DNA of 64,000 nt from Myoxocephalus aenaeus. Lineage: Eukaryota; Chordata; Actinopteri; Perciformes; Cottidae. Each line of letters starts with the position of its first letter. Within the stretch, counting starts at the first letter, position 1. Made by a program: the position numbers and the translations under genes. The notes under the pieces are model-generated. The model did no database searches, was not told where the DNA came from, and saw only the letters and a program-made list of their open reading frames with translations. The stretch covers positions 6,548,501 to 6,612,500 of the forward strand of contig JBAMJR010000039.1 in assembly GCA_038501785.1 (NCBI GenBank), written 5' to 3'. Below, one piece after another: positions 1 to 14,018 of this stretch.

Positions 1-3000
1 AATATCCTAGTGCCTCTGCTAACATGTCTTTAATGTCTCATAGTAAAGATGTCTTGAACACTCATATTCCATATGTCTATTTATTGGTGATACTGTTTCT
101 CCTTCTGCAGGGTACTTTGGAGGACCATGTTAAAGGCTGCATATAGGCAAACGCAAGGTGTCGTACAGTGGAGCACTACAGTAGAGCTGAGTGGCTGGAA
201 TACATCCATCAGCTGGTGCAGTATGCATCCCAAAAAAAAAAAAAACTACTCCATTTACACTCCTGCCTTTTTCTCCCTCCTAATGCCCTCAATCCTCAGA
301 TAGCTCCGAGATGCGGTGATGGAAGACGCAGTTAGCTGAACTCCCCAAGTGTGCCGACGGAGCTTTGTTGTGCAGCTTGTCCCGGTTCCTCCTGAGAGGG
401 GAGGCAGGTGTAGGCTGACGCAGGTTTGATCACCTTGGTGAATGTGGACCTAAGTGGCTTCTCCGCGTCCGCAGGGAGGACAACAGCAGCCAGCTGCAGA
501 AGGACGAGTGTTTGACTTGGGTTAATGAATTGCCTGGTTGAACAGAATTACATCATGCTTGTTTTCTTTAAAGGGATTTGACAGGTACTCAAATATGCTG
601 GTTGACGTTCTAATTTAAACTACGACACCGCATGAAGGAACAGATAGACAATCCAACTGATTGATACGATGTTGCGCTGCCCGGGATATGCAGGGTGTTT
701 ATTCATGAATTTGCGCTTAAAAAAAAAGTGACTTCACTTGATACCCGAACCACAGCCGGTAACAAGAGAACAATGGTGGCCTCTGCTTGTTCTCTTTGTC
801 CCTGGTTAGAGGGCCGGAGAATTAGAGGGGATGTTGAAATGCCCTGCTGAAGTCAGCCATCAAAAGCAGGCCAGTCATGCAGACTCCTGTTCCAGAGTCT
901 ACTGAGACCGCTCCCAGGGACTCTTTGTTCCTTTTCAACCAGACTGCTGCTGTCTCCGCGCTCAGGGGGCTCACTCACCAGTGACAGCCACAGTCAGATC
1001 ATACCCCCACAATCAAATACAGTTTTATTAGATCTGTCTTGCCGAGCGGCACTCCAGTGCAAAAACATGTTTTGTTCTCTTTAACCTATTCCACCGGGGA
1101 CACAAACCAACAGTGACACTGTCATTTGTGAGCAATGCAGTATGACTCCCTTGTGGTACAAATGTCAGATTATACCGTGCAGTACTAGTTATCCTCCCTA
1201 AATATAGCCTCTCTGGTATCATAGCCTGTCGCAAGAAATTCATGGCTTCACACACATGGCCTTTAGTGGAACCCCAGACACTGTCACAGACCTTAAGAAG
1301 TCGCCAGGATGAGACTAATTGTAAATTCCCATCTGTCTGCAAAACTCTCCTTGTAATTCTGAGGAGAGAGGCACCTGCCCTCAGCTTGATCCTGGCTCGT
1401 AATGTGTGATGTCCACTTTTCAGTCCTCGCAGATATCTGATTGATTTGCACGTGGAATCGTCATCTCTTATTAAGCTGGCATTTAAGTAGCGTATGACAC
1501 TTAAATAGGCACATGGATTTGGAGGCATGACCATCCTTGAGACGGTTCGGATGCTGGTCACTCACACTATTTTACTACTCTTAGAGATTTAATTAACCAG
1601 GCTTAAAGCCCCAGACAATGTATTTTATCAGCTTATTACTATGAGTGATAGGATCGTACATGAACATGGAATTTTCTGCCCATGTTAGAGCAGTTCAGGT
1701 TTAATTCATTTTAGTATTTTATTTTCTCTGTGCTCTTGGATCAGTAGGAAAATTGTGTGCATACCTCTTAATGAATATTACGTTAACCGTTGTTAATTTT
1801 GCCACCTGATTTAGGTTACGTTTGACGTAAATGTATATTTTAGCTAAATCTCAGTAATTTAATTGTGTTAGTTTTATTCTAACTCCATTTTTTGTCAGTG
1901 ACAATTTAGTCTAATATCAGTCATTTGATTTGATTTACTATCTACCTATCTATCTATTTCTATATCTATTTCCAAACTGCCTTTCCTCCTCACCTAGCAA
2001 TAGCATTAGCATTAGCATTAGGATCCCTGTGTTCTCTGCTGCAGAGCAGAGGATCATTCAGAACGAGGATTCCCTCACAAACAATAACAATGGCCGCTCT
2101 CCTCCCTCCAATTCTCATTCATGTTTCCCCTGTTGTCTTCCGGCAACAAGTCACATGACACAAAAACAAACGGAAAGCGAAAGGGAGGAACAATATTATA
2201 TTTCTGTGTCGGGTTCTTTCCATAATGCTGTCAGACTAATAAGATAATAAGAATCTGAGCGTGATGGTGGCAGAAACAAGCACTTTTAGTGGACGTAAAT
2301 TGACAGTGAGGTGTTGCCCAGAGCGATTACGTTGCAGCCCGTTTAGCAGCTGCTGGTTTCAGCGTTCTCCCTCAATAATGGACCGATTAAATAAGTTGTT
2401 GTCGCATTAGTCACCAAGACACGAAAACATGGGAAACTAGAATGAAAAATACGGAAGTTACCCTTTAAAGGACTTTACACACCATGGGGCGTAATCAATA
2501 AACAACACCAACATGCAAAATACTCACCTGCAAATATTTTATATTAAGGGCTTTTATTTTGAAAGGTATGAGCGGAAGGAGTGTATCTTGTCCGCACTGC
2601 TCTTAAACATTGCCCTCTTGGTTCTGCACAATGTGATTGGTGCTCTTATTTTCGAACGCTCAGAAAAGTCAACCTTGGAGCTTAATATTCGCTATCCGTG
2701 TGAAAGTACTCATGACAAAAACCACAGCACAAAAAACGATATTGACATGAGAATTAATCGCAATCGGTGGCTTAAGGCCTTGAGTTTTTTTTTTTTTACT
2801 TTGAGTGATGCTAATTTAGTCATGAATATTCATTTGTTTGAGAGAAAGTTACAAGTTCTAAATCTCAAAAACTACTGGGAGATTAGAACATTACATTACA
2901 TGTCAGCATCATCTTCTATGAGAAGTAAAAAGATGATCTGAAGGTGAGGTGAATCAAAAGCACACATCACTGTAACGTGATCATCACTTCCTCTTGAAGT

Positions 3001-3342
3001 GCTGCTTGTTTTTCTCTCTTCTCTCACACAAGGCTTAGTTTAATTCATGCTGTTATCCTGGGAGAGAATTACACACAAACAGCAGGTGAGGTCACAACAA
3101 CAAGGTGAACAAAAACACGTCATTCATCTCACCAGGATTATGCCGTGGACTGACGCATGTCCAGCATGTCACTGCCCAGTACGGGAGACATGAGCATGTC
3201 ATGCACGGCTAACGCTCACTTAGAGACAACATATCATGTTTGAATAAAATATATCTGACTCACTGTCAATGGGCATTTGGAGATTCTAGTTGTGGCTTTG
3301 TATTTTTCCCTAAATAACGGATAACTGTAGTGAAGATTACAA

Positions 3343-3346
<4 letters not shown>
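1..3346. other. Gene-free stretch
   Basis: I see no supported gene. The longest open frame is 177 codons on the minus strand (1028-1561), with no recognisable domain. Small features are an ATTAGC triplet repeat near 2001-2021, an imperfect CTAT run near 1940-1965 and a T10 run at about 2787. A pyrimidine tract plus CAG at about 95-110 looks like an acceptor site but leads into only 12 codons. Confidence 0.5.

Positions 3347-3389
<43 letters not shown>
3347..3389. repeat. (AT)n microsatellite
   Basis: This is an uninterrupted AT dinucleotide array of about 43 bp. Open frames crossing it read as Tyr-Ile repeats and are artefacts. Confidence 0.97.
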
Positions 3390-3392
<3 letters not shown>

Positions 3393-6217
3393 TTATTATT
3401 ACTAACAAGAAATAATTCAAAGTCGCATATAGTATTTTTTTCATCCCTTTTCAAACATCCAGCCCTATAAATAATCGAGGCCTTCTCCGATCCCTCCGAG
3501 TAATTATCTGTGTTCTCTGACAGCCACAGGCAGCAGCAAACTGACAGGCCTCCATGAGGGAAATGTTGTGTAAATTTTATGAGTGACAAAGGAGATTAGT
3601 GGAGTGACTTTGTACATGTAACTTTGACCTCCTTGGAGCTTTGCACGCAGGAAGGTGAGCAGAATGCAGCAGAGGAGACGCCCAAGGACCCGAGACTGCG
3701 CGTTGCATTTCGCCCCCAAATTATAATTCAACAAAACAGGAGCGATGTGTTGAGAATCGTGAATAGAGTTGAGGAAAAGTAAAAAAATAAAAAACATTTG
3801 TGAAAAAGTATATTGCATAAAGATAGTGATTATCTTTGATTGAGTGATGTCAGTGAACTTGCGTCACGGCACTTGTATGTCTCGTGTGCGCCACGGAGTC
3901 GATGTGTATCATCTCGCAAAGTGTGTTTACATCAGTCTGTGTCTCGTATTTGGACTGATGGTCGGGGTATTGTGTGGAATTTGTGGGAAAGTGATATTTT
4001 TGCACAGATATAGTGATTCTCGAGAGGCACTCATCAGTTAAATAGCAACCTGCCTCAACGATCTCCGTCTCCAAAACTCCCCTTTTATCACACTCCTATT
4101 GTGTGCCGCTTCCGACGGGCCAACCCAAAGCATTCTCCGCTCTGATTTTCCATTGACAGTCTTTCATATAGTGAGTCTGCTCAGAGAGGCTTTGTTCACC
4201 ATAATTACAGGGCCTGTGATTCCAGCACGTACGTATGTCTTGCCTCCAGCTCTGTGACTGTCGAGGAGATTTGATGGAGGCATCCAGCGCATGTGAGTGA
4301 AGGGGAACATGGACGAGCCATCACACCCTTCTGTTTACCCAGAGTGTCAGAGGGGATGATGTCACCCGCAGAGAGAACAGAACAGGTGGGCCCCGGTGGA
4401 TCCCTCCCAGTCTGTCTGTCTGTCTCTCTGGACATGTTGTAGGAAGCGACGATAACAGGGCGGTGCGTGGAGTTCAGCGGACACGCAGCATTGCAAATCT
4501 CCCCGGCCATCTTGCACGGCTCACGCTGTTCAAACAGGTTCCGCGCCGGCTTGTGTCTTGTCTTGTCAAGTGGCTGACATTCTGATTTAATCAACATCCA
4601 CGCCTGCCAGATGAATTAGATCACTATCAAAAATGCACAGGGAGCGCCATGTCCCTCACTTGTCAGTACCAAACTCATCTGCTCATTTATTTATTACATT
4701 CTCCATGAGAGGAGCGTTGGAGCACTGTGTGGGCTTAAGGTTGTCTGTGCTTTGTTCAACTTGGATCAGCCCCGGGGACTTCTTTAATTTAATCTCCAAC
4801 TCGCATCATATTGAAGACACATAATGGTGGTCTGGAGAAGAGAAACAAAGACATTCCTTCCGCCTCTCTTCTGAACATACAACTGCAATCTGTTCTCTGT
4901 GGAAACTGAATCCACTACAATGGTTTGATTTACAGCCAATCTTCTCAATTCACAACATGATACGCTGTTTGTTTGTATTTGACAAATGAATCTGAGATGT
5001 TTAGACACGTATGTTTATTATGTGCGTTGATTGATCTATTTTTCCTTTTGTTTCGTAGTTTGCTCCAAATTATTAAAATAAATGGGGCGGTTGAGTGTAT
5101 GCTGGCAAAGCAACAGAGAGCCGCATGATCATGTAGAAGCAGCTGAAGAGGACGGATGTTGTGTTCACTGCTCACTCCCTGACCGGAGATCATTTCTGGA
5201 ACTATGTACTTTGTGAGAAAGCGCTTTCGCTTATGTACATCACTGTACTCAGGCTTTTTCATTAAATGGACTGTTTTGTTCAATATATAAAACTGAGCCA
5301 GTGCTGGGCCCCGAATGGATTGAATTGATGCTTATTGGACAATTGTATATTAAAGTGATAGCCAAATCTAACAAAAATCCATTTCATTTCAAGTTTAACC
5401 GCATTACTGAGCTTGATGTTGCCTGTGTATTACTGCGGGAAGGAGAGGACCGTATGGGGACGCTTCAGTGTGTTCCCCGTGTGAGTGTACGTTGCATGAA
5501 TTATCAGTGGGAGGACGGCTGGGGCTTAGCTGAGCTGAAGAGACTCAGATTGAGATGTCCACTCACGGCTCACTGGTTTGATGTTTCCATCATCGACAGC
5601 AAAGGAGACTCTGACAGTTGGGCTGCACAAAGCCAGCTGTTTTCATGGTTTGAAGCGTCCTGAACGTGCACCCAAGTTGAAGGATTGGTAGGAGATTATT
5701 AACCAAAGTGACACCCAGAACACAGCTATCCACAGTTGGAAAATCACCGGGTCTCTCTCCTTCTCTCCGTCTGCCGCTCTCTTTCTCGCTCTCTAATTTG
5801 GGAGCAGCGGCAAAGTGCTCCTGCGTGTTTGTGTCAAAAGTTCCAAATTGAAAAGTGTGATAAGGTAGGACGAACATTAAAAATGGATAAACACACATCT
5901 GTGGACTAATCTGGCGGGGGGGAACAATGAACGAGGTGGGATGATAATCACGGCCGTGTTTATCAAATGGTTCCAGAATAAAAGGACACATTAGATGTGT
6001 GATTGATGTCATGGAATGATGAAATTGCCTTCCTGAATCATTCAGAAACATACACACAAACCAACTAGACAGTACAGTGCAGCAGGTCCACCATCTGAAA
6101 ATAAGCTACTAATTTAATTCTATTTAGTTGATGACATTTTGAAAAATAAAAATAAAAAAAGAGCATTTGTTCCTAATGTGCCAGCACACAATCTATCGCA
6201 CACCCTGAAACACTCTT
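3390..6217. other. Gene-free stretch
   Basis: Open frames here are at most 155 codons, and none has a recognisable domain or splice framework. A short GTCT run lies at about 4412-4430. I recognise no interspersed repeat. Confidence 0.5.
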
Positions 6218-6480
6218 TACATTACATTACATTTCATTTAGCTGACACTTTTATCCAAAGCGACTTACAATAAGTGCAATTCAACCATGAGTACAAACTC
6301 AAGAATCAAGAAAGTACAATTTCTTCAATAAAGTTAAACCACAAAGTGCTATCAGTAAGTGCCATTTGAGCGCTACTACGGCGCTACCTTCCTTATTCAA
6401 GGTGTAGTCGAAAAAAACGTGTTTTTAGTTTGCGACGGAAAATGTAGAGACTGCTGCGAGTGATCACCCAAACCAGTTCA
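6218..6480 (+). mobile_element. Degenerate teleost interspersed repeat
   Basis: The string TTAGCTGACACTTTTATCC, followed by AAAGCGACTTACAATAAGTG, is the hallmark of a very abundant fish repeat. Further on, TTTTAGTTTGCGACGGAAAA followed by a TGTAGAGACTG string matches the distal part of the same family. The superfamily assignment is uncertain. This copy is diverged and encodes nothing. Confidence 0.7.
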
Positions 6481-6820
6481 TCCGAAATATTTCAGTTGGC
6501 CTATTTTTGAGACAGCAGTCCCGTCGCAGGGTTCCAGTCCAAAGCTGCTGAAGTGAAAGAGTGATTTCAGGGGTTACCACACAGAGCGCATCTCTTCTTG
6601 TGATCAGAGGGCTCTGGTGAGGCCATTTTAGTGCTGCACAGGGAAACCGTGATCGGGTTCTATAGAGACCACCGATAACAATTTGGGACATTATGGGATG
6701 ATCGATGGGAGCCGCCGTAGTCAAAACGATATCAGCTCAGTGGCTCCCTTGATCACAGTCAAACATTCTTGCAATCTGAGAGACGGACTTGCTCATTCTG
6801 ATACTAATAATGTCTAATGT

Positions 6821-6898
6821 ATGCACCTTCCACCAAGAAAAATTCCTCGTCTGTGTAAACATTCATGGCAATAAACGGTTTCTGATTCTGATTCTGAT
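6821..6898 (+). mobile_element. L2-type LINE 3' tail
   Basis: A short 3' fragment carries the phrases TGTGTAAACATTCATGGCAA and TAAACGG, followed by TCTGATTCTGATTCTGA. The oligo(TTCTGA) end with the CAATAAA-like motif is the standard 3' terminus of fish L2 retrotransposons. It is 5'-truncated with no coding sequence. A second copy sits at 52592-52665 in the same orientation. Confidence 0.8.
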
Positions 6899-7926
6899 AA
6901 TAAGCCACAGTTTCCTGGCTGCTAATCAGCCGACAGGCCACACCAAATACTTCACACATGCATGTACTGGTAAAACAAAATAAAGCAGCAGCACACATGT
7001 TGTCTGCATGCTGAAAAATACACAACACACACACACACATACACACACAAGACATGCATATGCAAGAGATGCACAGTCTAACCGTGGCTCTGCAGCGGCT
7101 TTTAAGTTGTGGGCAACAGAAAAGATGTCGTCCTCCTCCTCGTGGTGCTGAAATGATCGACACGCTGCACTGCAGAGACGTACTGGAGTCTCATTCTTTT
7201 GGTCTCAGTGAAGAATGTATTTTCTTCTTCATGTATGTTTTCTTAAATGTTTTTACACTTGATGGATTTCTGCACTTCAATCTTTACAATTTAAAGAGAT
7301 GTAATCTGTGTGCTCCTGCTCCTCTTTTACCCTCGGAAAGTTTTGCTGTCCTCAAACTTTGGACATAGTAGTCTCATTTGTATATATGCATTGCATTCTT
7401 TTACTAATATTTATCACGCTGCCTTTCAGTTCTCCATTATGCCGTGAAATGAAGACGATTGTTCAGCTGACCATTTAGAGCTTTGTTACAGGCCGTTTGG
7501 TTTGAGTTAGTGTGATTATAATAAAGTTCACACTTCACCACATCCTCCGGGAATACCGGATGAATACATTTTATACTTCATGGGAAAAGTACTAGCCACA
7601 AGGAAGATAACTAGAGAATCTGAAAAAGTCTGTAAAGAAACATAGTAAACTCTTTGTGAAACCAAATTGTAGTTTTTGAGACAACCGTTTGTATTTGTCA
7701 TTTCATACTAAATTAAAATACTGCTTTTTTCCCCTTGTTGTAGGGCAGTGGAGCCCTCGTTCTTTAACCTCAGTGTACCTCGTGCAGAAGATAGGCTCCT
7801 TGCATCACATTTGGCATCAGGCCTAAAACTATTACAACACATACTGCACCACAACGAAAGAGAGAGTGCTTGTATTTCTGGATTCCTTCTTGTCGCTTTC
7901 TATCTGTAGCACTGCTACAGGTATTT
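6899..7926. other. Gene-free stretch
   Basis: Nothing is recognisable except a short interrupted CA run at 7025-7049. The open frames are 119 codons or less and lack domain features. Confidence 0.45.
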
Positions 7927-7990
7927 AAGATAAGATAAGATAAGATAAAATAAGATAATCCTTTATTAGTCCCGCAGTGGGGAAATTGCA
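7927..7990 (+). mobile_element. Teleost repeat tail with GATAA units
   Basis: GATAA units lead into CCTTTATTAGTCCCGCAGTG and GGGAAATTGC, a terminal motif found in many fish interspersed repeats, probably a non-LTR or SINE 3' end. The core is shared almost exactly with the copy at 57492-57540. The adjoining 7995-8020 is a perfect 13-bp tandem duplication (ATATTAAAGAGGA twice). Confidence 0.7.
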
Positions 7991-10900
7991 GGGGATATTA
8001 AAGAGGAATATTAAAGAGGAAACAAGGTCTTTGTATCGTGTAACTTATTCACCATTTAGGAAAATATGCACATCAGAGTTTTACTGGAATTATCAAAAAG
8101 AAAATGTGTAAAACAAATAGTCCTGCACCTCATGGTTTAGGTTTGAGAATGAGCATACAGACGAACACCTGAACCTTGGTTTGTGCTGACTAGGGAGTCG
8201 TTTTTAGGAAGTTATGACAGACATTTTGATATTGTTTTGCTGTTGTTAAACCCGTTGTTAAACCCGTACTTTATTACGGCTACAACTTTTTCCCACTTTG
8301 AAATTCCTCTTGATAATACTGATAAAACATAGTTTAGATTATTCCGAGCGCTTCCATAAAAAGATAGCGGAGGGTGGTGATGCAACACCAAACTTTTCTT
8401 CTATTATATTTCCAATGTAATGCCGTGTTTGTAAAGGCACTTTTGCACCTATGCAGCTCCATGTAATAACATTACAAATATTATGATGTTTACAATATGA
8501 AATCACAGAGTCTTATATTTTCTTGAAACATTGCAAATATGTTTCGATAAATTTCGGAAATATTGTGGACACACTGACTCAATGCTTTCTTATTTGCTTT
8601 ACTTGATGAAATACAAGCACTAGAAAGGTATCTAGTGCCGACATGATGGTATGTTTTTTAATATTACTGGACCTCTGCAGACCACAGCTGCAATAACTGC
8701 AGGGATCTTTAATTTAATTTGATAGATTTTCTAAGCTTATCATTCAAGTTAGCCGTTCTCAATAGATATTTAGTAATTGTGTTATGTCTAGTTTTTCAAG
8801 GGAAAGTGTAGCATCAACCAGTGCCACACACCACAGCATGTTTTTAGTTAACATGCAAAGCGTGTCCACTTTAATACACTTAAAACTCAACAACTGAAAC
8901 AGTCCAAAACACAAACTCAACATGGGCATGACATCAAAAACACAAAATATCTGTACAATTACAGAGTAAGTATTATTATTACATCCTGAGTACAATAGAA
9001 ACAGTGTCGGCCGCTTCATTGTTCTCCCATCCAGGTCGAGCTCAGGTCATTCCTGAATGTGATCTGAAAAATGGATCTTCAACGATGCTTCATACATGCA
9101 TTGCAGGAATAAAAAATATATATATTTGGCTTCACTGGATCAGCATTCCTCTCAGGCCTGTGTACAGGGAGTGAAAATACAATATAGTTTTGGAAGATGC
9201 TCGCATTCATCTTTGAATGAGCCTCTCTACCGAACCCTCACTTTGTGCCACCTCACAGAAAAGAAAAGAAGAAAAAAATCCTGCGCTTTAGGAAGAAATG
9301 AAACCCCCAGCGCTGCTCACTCATCTAAGAAACATTAAATGTACGGTTTGTTTACCCGCATGTGCACTTATGAATCCCAGGGGTGCCGCAACCTGTGTAT
9401 AACTCACCCTTAGGGCCTCCGAGTATTTTTCACTATGAAATGAAATTTTATAGCATGCGAGATTAGCCGACACTAATGCAAGGTCAAAAATAATAGAATC
9501 AATAGGCAGGCTTGGCGATGTTAACATTTACAGAAAATAATGGGCTGAAAAGCGCTGTAGAAAACAGAATGAAATGAGTCTCTGCAGAATTCTTATTGAT
9601 GGCTTTTCATTATTTCTAATAATTTGACTTTCTTTTGTGTGCTGTTGCCGGGGGTATGGCCCTTGCTGCGGTTTATCTCTCTCTATGTGTAGCTGTTTGT
9701 GTGCGTGCGTGTGCACAGTGTGGGCGTGTGTTTGCTCTTTTATGTGTACACGCACATGTTTTATGGTGAATAAACAGCTATTTTCTGCCAAAGTCTTTCA
9801 GCCGCTGATCAGATAGATCTCTGTTTGTAATGCTGCAATGGCCGTTTGGAAGACGAATCTCAGTAGATCAGACAACTTTGTAGATTTGGGCCTCGTCTCA
9901 CGTTCAGAAATGTTTCAAAAAGCAGGATGTTTATAGCTTTTGACAACACTCAGTCCTTCAGAGAATGGCACAACATCAAATGAAGTGTCCAAGATAAACC
10001 CAAATGAGTGTTTTCTCTGTGACCCCATGTTTTATAGCCTATTGGAGTGCTCGCAGTATCTGCAGCTAATTCAAGTGTGATTACAGGGGGGCCTGAGATC
10101 CCTCTCTAATATAACCCCACTCACTGCTATTGTCTTTCCCTCAGACTAATGAAAATAATGGTTATGAATGTTTTTGGTGCACTTTGATTGTCACATCAAC
10201 TGTTTTTATTGCTGTCATTATGGTTTAACATCGCACTGTTAATTCTGTTAATTAAAAAGCTGATTGCGTTTGCCAGTCTGTGATCTCCATTTGGCGAGTC
10301 CATATGGTAGAGATTGCTTGTTGTAAATTTCAATGAAGCCTTATCACAGCGTTGCTATGTATAATCAAGCAGCACACGCGCTGGAATTGCTTAGAAACCC
10401 CCATCATCCTCCCTTGCAACTATTGTCCACAACTACCATTTTCTTTAAACCACTTTTGTTTGAAATCATTACGGAGATTACAGGGTCGTTGTTTGTTTGC
10501 GAAGCAAGCACATTTAAATGCACACAATACAGTAAATTATATCTGATGTAGATTAAAAAAACTTACATTATCCATTTAGAGGTGACATTTCCCATCTTGA
10601 TGACCACACTGAATGAAATGCTGCAGTATTTTACTGATGATGCAAACAGGGAAAAAATAAAAACTAGATGAAAGGAGCTACACTTAAAAGGAATGTGGTG
10701 TATTTCGCGCACCAAGAAACAATTAAGAAGTAGTAGTCGTACTTTGAAGCATTCAGGAAGTACTACTCTGACACTCTACAAGACACAAACTTCAAATACA
10801 TGCATGTACTGGAAGCATGTATCCTGTGTACCTACCATTGTTCGGAGCTCACAGGCGATGACCTACTTCGGCTGGATGTTGTTTGTTTTTGAGTGAAAAG

Positions 10901-11279
10901 TCCCCCAGTCCACTCTTCTGTCTGAACACAGGCTGGGTGAATCCCTCGCCGACGGCATAGGTTTGTTTTGGGTGTCAAGATATAAATGTTAAGCTCAATA
11001 TGAAACACCCGGCCCAAAAAAAAATAGGCTGAGCCAGAAAAACAGCGTTGAGTTATTTTTTGTGTGGATTTGCTAAAAAAAAAAAATTAAACTTGTGCTG
11101 ACATTAAAACAAGTGCATGGTTTGTTTTTTTACCAGACCAGATATAGTTTTGGGACCATGCTGTCAGATGGATGAAAGCCATGTTTCCTGTATCCGTCTT
11201 CAGAGCAGGATTGTACTACAGACACAATAGACTAGAACCGAGACTAGAATTAAAATGCCAGGAACTAGACAGTCATCCC
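7991..11279. other. Gene-free stretch
   Basis: There is no supported gene. Minor items are the 13-bp duplication at 7995-8020, a 12-bp tandem duplication (TTGTTAAACCCG) at 8243-8266 and a GT/GC-rich patch at about 9690-9760. Open frames are below 90 codons. Confidence 0.5.
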
Positions 11280-11340
11280 AATAATAATAATAATAATAAT
11301 TCAAACTTATATAGCGCTTTTCTAAATACTCAAAGATGCC
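11280..11340 (+). mobile_element. (AAT)n-linked teleost repeat fragment
   Basis: Seven AAT units are followed by CTTATATAGCGCTTTTCTAA and ATACTCAAAG. This is a widespread terminal motif of fish interspersed repeats that ends in AT-rich trinucleotides. It is a short non-coding fragment. Confidence 0.6.
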
Positions 11341-13519
11341 GATGCATTTGCCAAAAAGCTACATTTTGAACTTAAAAAGTTGTCACTACCTACAGGCCGC
11401 ACAACGACCAATCAGAGCCCAGGGCCCACCTGACAGCTTGTCCATGTCGCCCCCAAAACCTCACTGCACGCGTCTCTATTCTGAACAGAAAGGTTCTCTG
11501 CAGCATAAATGTACACCATTCTGGGTGAGCCACATAACTCTTGTCATTGCAGGTCTTTGAATTCTTGACGATGCTTTTGCTAAATAACGTTCTCATGCGT
11601 GTGGAATGCCAGTGTTTACAGAAGAGACAGCGCGAGGGTGCACTCACGGACACGTCTTCCTCCATCAAGCTCGCTCCGGAGTGGACGTCTATCAGTTCAG
11701 AAGTCGGCGACTCGCACGAGTCATCCATTCCTCAGTTTCATCCCCTCCGACAGGCCCGGCTCTGTCTCTTCTCCGCAGTATTTACAGCGGTGGAATCTGT
11801 TTATGTCACACAGATGTAAATGTTTATACTTGATGAACGCTGGCTGAGTTTTTACAGTCCGAAAAGAGGTGTACAGTCTTGAATGTGAGGAGATAGTTTA
11901 TAGCTTAATTTACTGTCATCATTAGGAATGTAAGATGTGTCTCCGACACTGGCTATTGGTTTTTAAAGTATGGTGCCAGGTTTACATGCTTAATAGTGGG
12001 CTGTTTGTAGTGCCAAGCCCAGCAGCATCCTTGTTAGGCTCTTGTTTGCAAATGCCAGCTGATGTGGAATAAATTAAGTTTTTTTTTGTATTTTATTTCA
12101 CACGTGAGTAACTTCCTTAAAAAGCATGTTTACTGCAAAACAGATATTTTACAAAAATAGTCTTGTGGAAATAAAGTACAACACAATTAACTGGTAGGTA
12201 AACAGACTGTTAATGGTTTAAGTCATCCACAAAGGAGCGTGAAGACCATAATGATGAACGAGATACAGTATTATTATGATTACTGGTTGATATTTTTGGT
12301 AAAAGAGAAGCGGGGCAACAACACCTTGAGGCAGAGCACTGCGGTCTTAATTTGTTGAAGCCATTGTCCTGAGCTCTTTTCAGGAGGCGAGCTATTTATC
12401 ATTTAGGCGGCTGTTATTTTTAATGAGTCTGTTATCATTCATTTTAGGGCATCCCACCTTTCCTTGACACGGATAGTATTTCTTTTTATATAGGACATAG
12501 GATTTATGTCCCCCTCTCCTCTCAGCCTCTCCCAGTCTCTGCCTTGGCTGGAAGCTGTCAGCCGGATGGCAGTCTGGGAAGGTGCGGTGGTGCACTGCAC
12601 TCCACCACCCAGCACACCGGGGCCACGGGCCTCATAGAGCTCAGACTATAACCTGCCTTTGTGAAATCACTTACACAACAGAAAAACACGCTCATAATAT
12701 GGCCCTATTCTTCTCACGCTGTTCTTTACAAAAGAAGGTGTCACCTGGCAGTTCAGCTGAGGACATGAAGACGTTTCCTGTTTTGTAACAAGCTTTCACT
12801 AATTGTCTACGAATTAAAATACCATGTTGCGTCAGCCGTACAAAACACAAAGGGTGTGTTTTGAAATAAAGATTTCTGAAAGCTGGAAAACAAAAGTTTT
12901 AGATCCGAGCTCAGCAAACAGCCTTGACCCACCCTACCAACTCTAAGAAAGTAACTCTTTAAGGATCCATTCACTGGAAAAGAGTCTGCAATTCTATCAC
13001 TTGCATTTGAGCTTTATATTTCCCTTTTAATTACCTAGACTAAGTCTAATTTGTCCTTCCACAGTTTCATAATGTACCGAAAATAGTTGTATGCTTCTCA
13101 ACAAGTGGGCTGGCTGGCTTTCTCCAGGCCCATTTCCTCCACAGAGTTGCATAGCGACCGGCTCTGCAGCTCGGAGAGTGAAAGTGAAGTGGGTTTCAGC
13201 TTTACAGCACTCGTCGTGCCGGACTTTGACGCTTCCCAGAGCCGAGAACTCGCTGCGGCATCTCTTTCTGCATGGAATGACGGAGCCCCACTGATACCGG
13301 CGCACTTTTTCAAAACATCATGCCAACATGAACCCAACCACTCCACCATTAAACCAGTGAGCCTGGGTGGATCAGAAACAGCCTTGCCTTTAAAACGTAC
13401 AAAACCACACAGACAGGAAGCATAGTGGAGAAACAGGATCAGTGACATTTCTGCTGCTGTTACGCAGGTTGGATCGAATTAGACTTTATATAAAAAGTGG
13501 GCGTTAGGGTTAGGGTCTG
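11341..13519. other. Gene-free stretch
   Basis: Several overlapping open frames of 65-116 codons occur at about 11.4-11.8 and 13.0-13.45 kb on both strands. That is typical of locally GC-rich non-coding DNA with few stop codons. None has a domain, and none continues through plausible splice sites. Confidence 0.45.
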
Positions 13520-14018
13520 GAACGTGAAGCCAAAGCGGAAGCGCTTTAAACCGGCCTTCATTCTGAAGGCAAGCAGGCAGTGACTCCACTGGTGGCAACA
13601 AGAAGTCAGATTGTATAAAGGTTCATGAGAAAATGACCCTATAGTTCTCACTGAATTTCTCATCATTGTAAACATAAGTTTATGCTCTCAATCATTAGTT
13701 TCAAGTCATCTTCAACAAACACAGCATGTTGTTAATTTAGTCAATGTTGGTGCCGTTGATGGTAAAACAGGGTATGCTTTTGGGCGTGCCGAGCTTGTGA
13801 TTGACAAGTCACTACTACTGTAATCTGCTCATCAGAATAGAGGCGCAGCAATGCTTCCAATTCAGCCTGACTCAGAATATGATAAGTTTTGCCTCCAAAA
13901 AGCCAAGATGGCAATGGCCGAAATGCCAAACTTGAGGCTTCTAAGCCGTAGTCCTCAAACCAACGGGGGACATCGTCACTGTTTCCAGGCCCACCTCTTA
14001 TATTACAGTCTATGCATG
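13520..14018 (+). mobile_element. Teleost non-autonomous repeat, copy A
   Basis: The block from GTGAAGCCAAAGCGGAAGCG through GACTCCACTGGTGGCAAC, ATGCCAAACTTGAGGCTTCT and TACAGTCTATG matches, in order, a fish repeat family that I recognise. It is non-coding and diverged. About 200 bp of its 5' half recur in reverse orientation at 18630-18840, which supports the call internally. Confidence 0.75.

Noticed and set aside
100..153. Acceptor-like tract CTTCTGCAG followed by GTLEDHVKGCI and a stop, possibly a terminal exon
   Set aside because: Twelve codons are too few to support a gene, and nothing else around it looks coding.
2513..2941. Segment with a 142-codon frame and GGCTTTTATTTTGAAAGG, possibly part of a fish repeat
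   Set aside because: The resemblance to a repeat is too vague to name, and the protein shows no features.
13503..13516. Short TTAGGG telomere-like words here and near 46192
   Set aside because: Two units only, which fits chance and is not an interstitial telomeric array.
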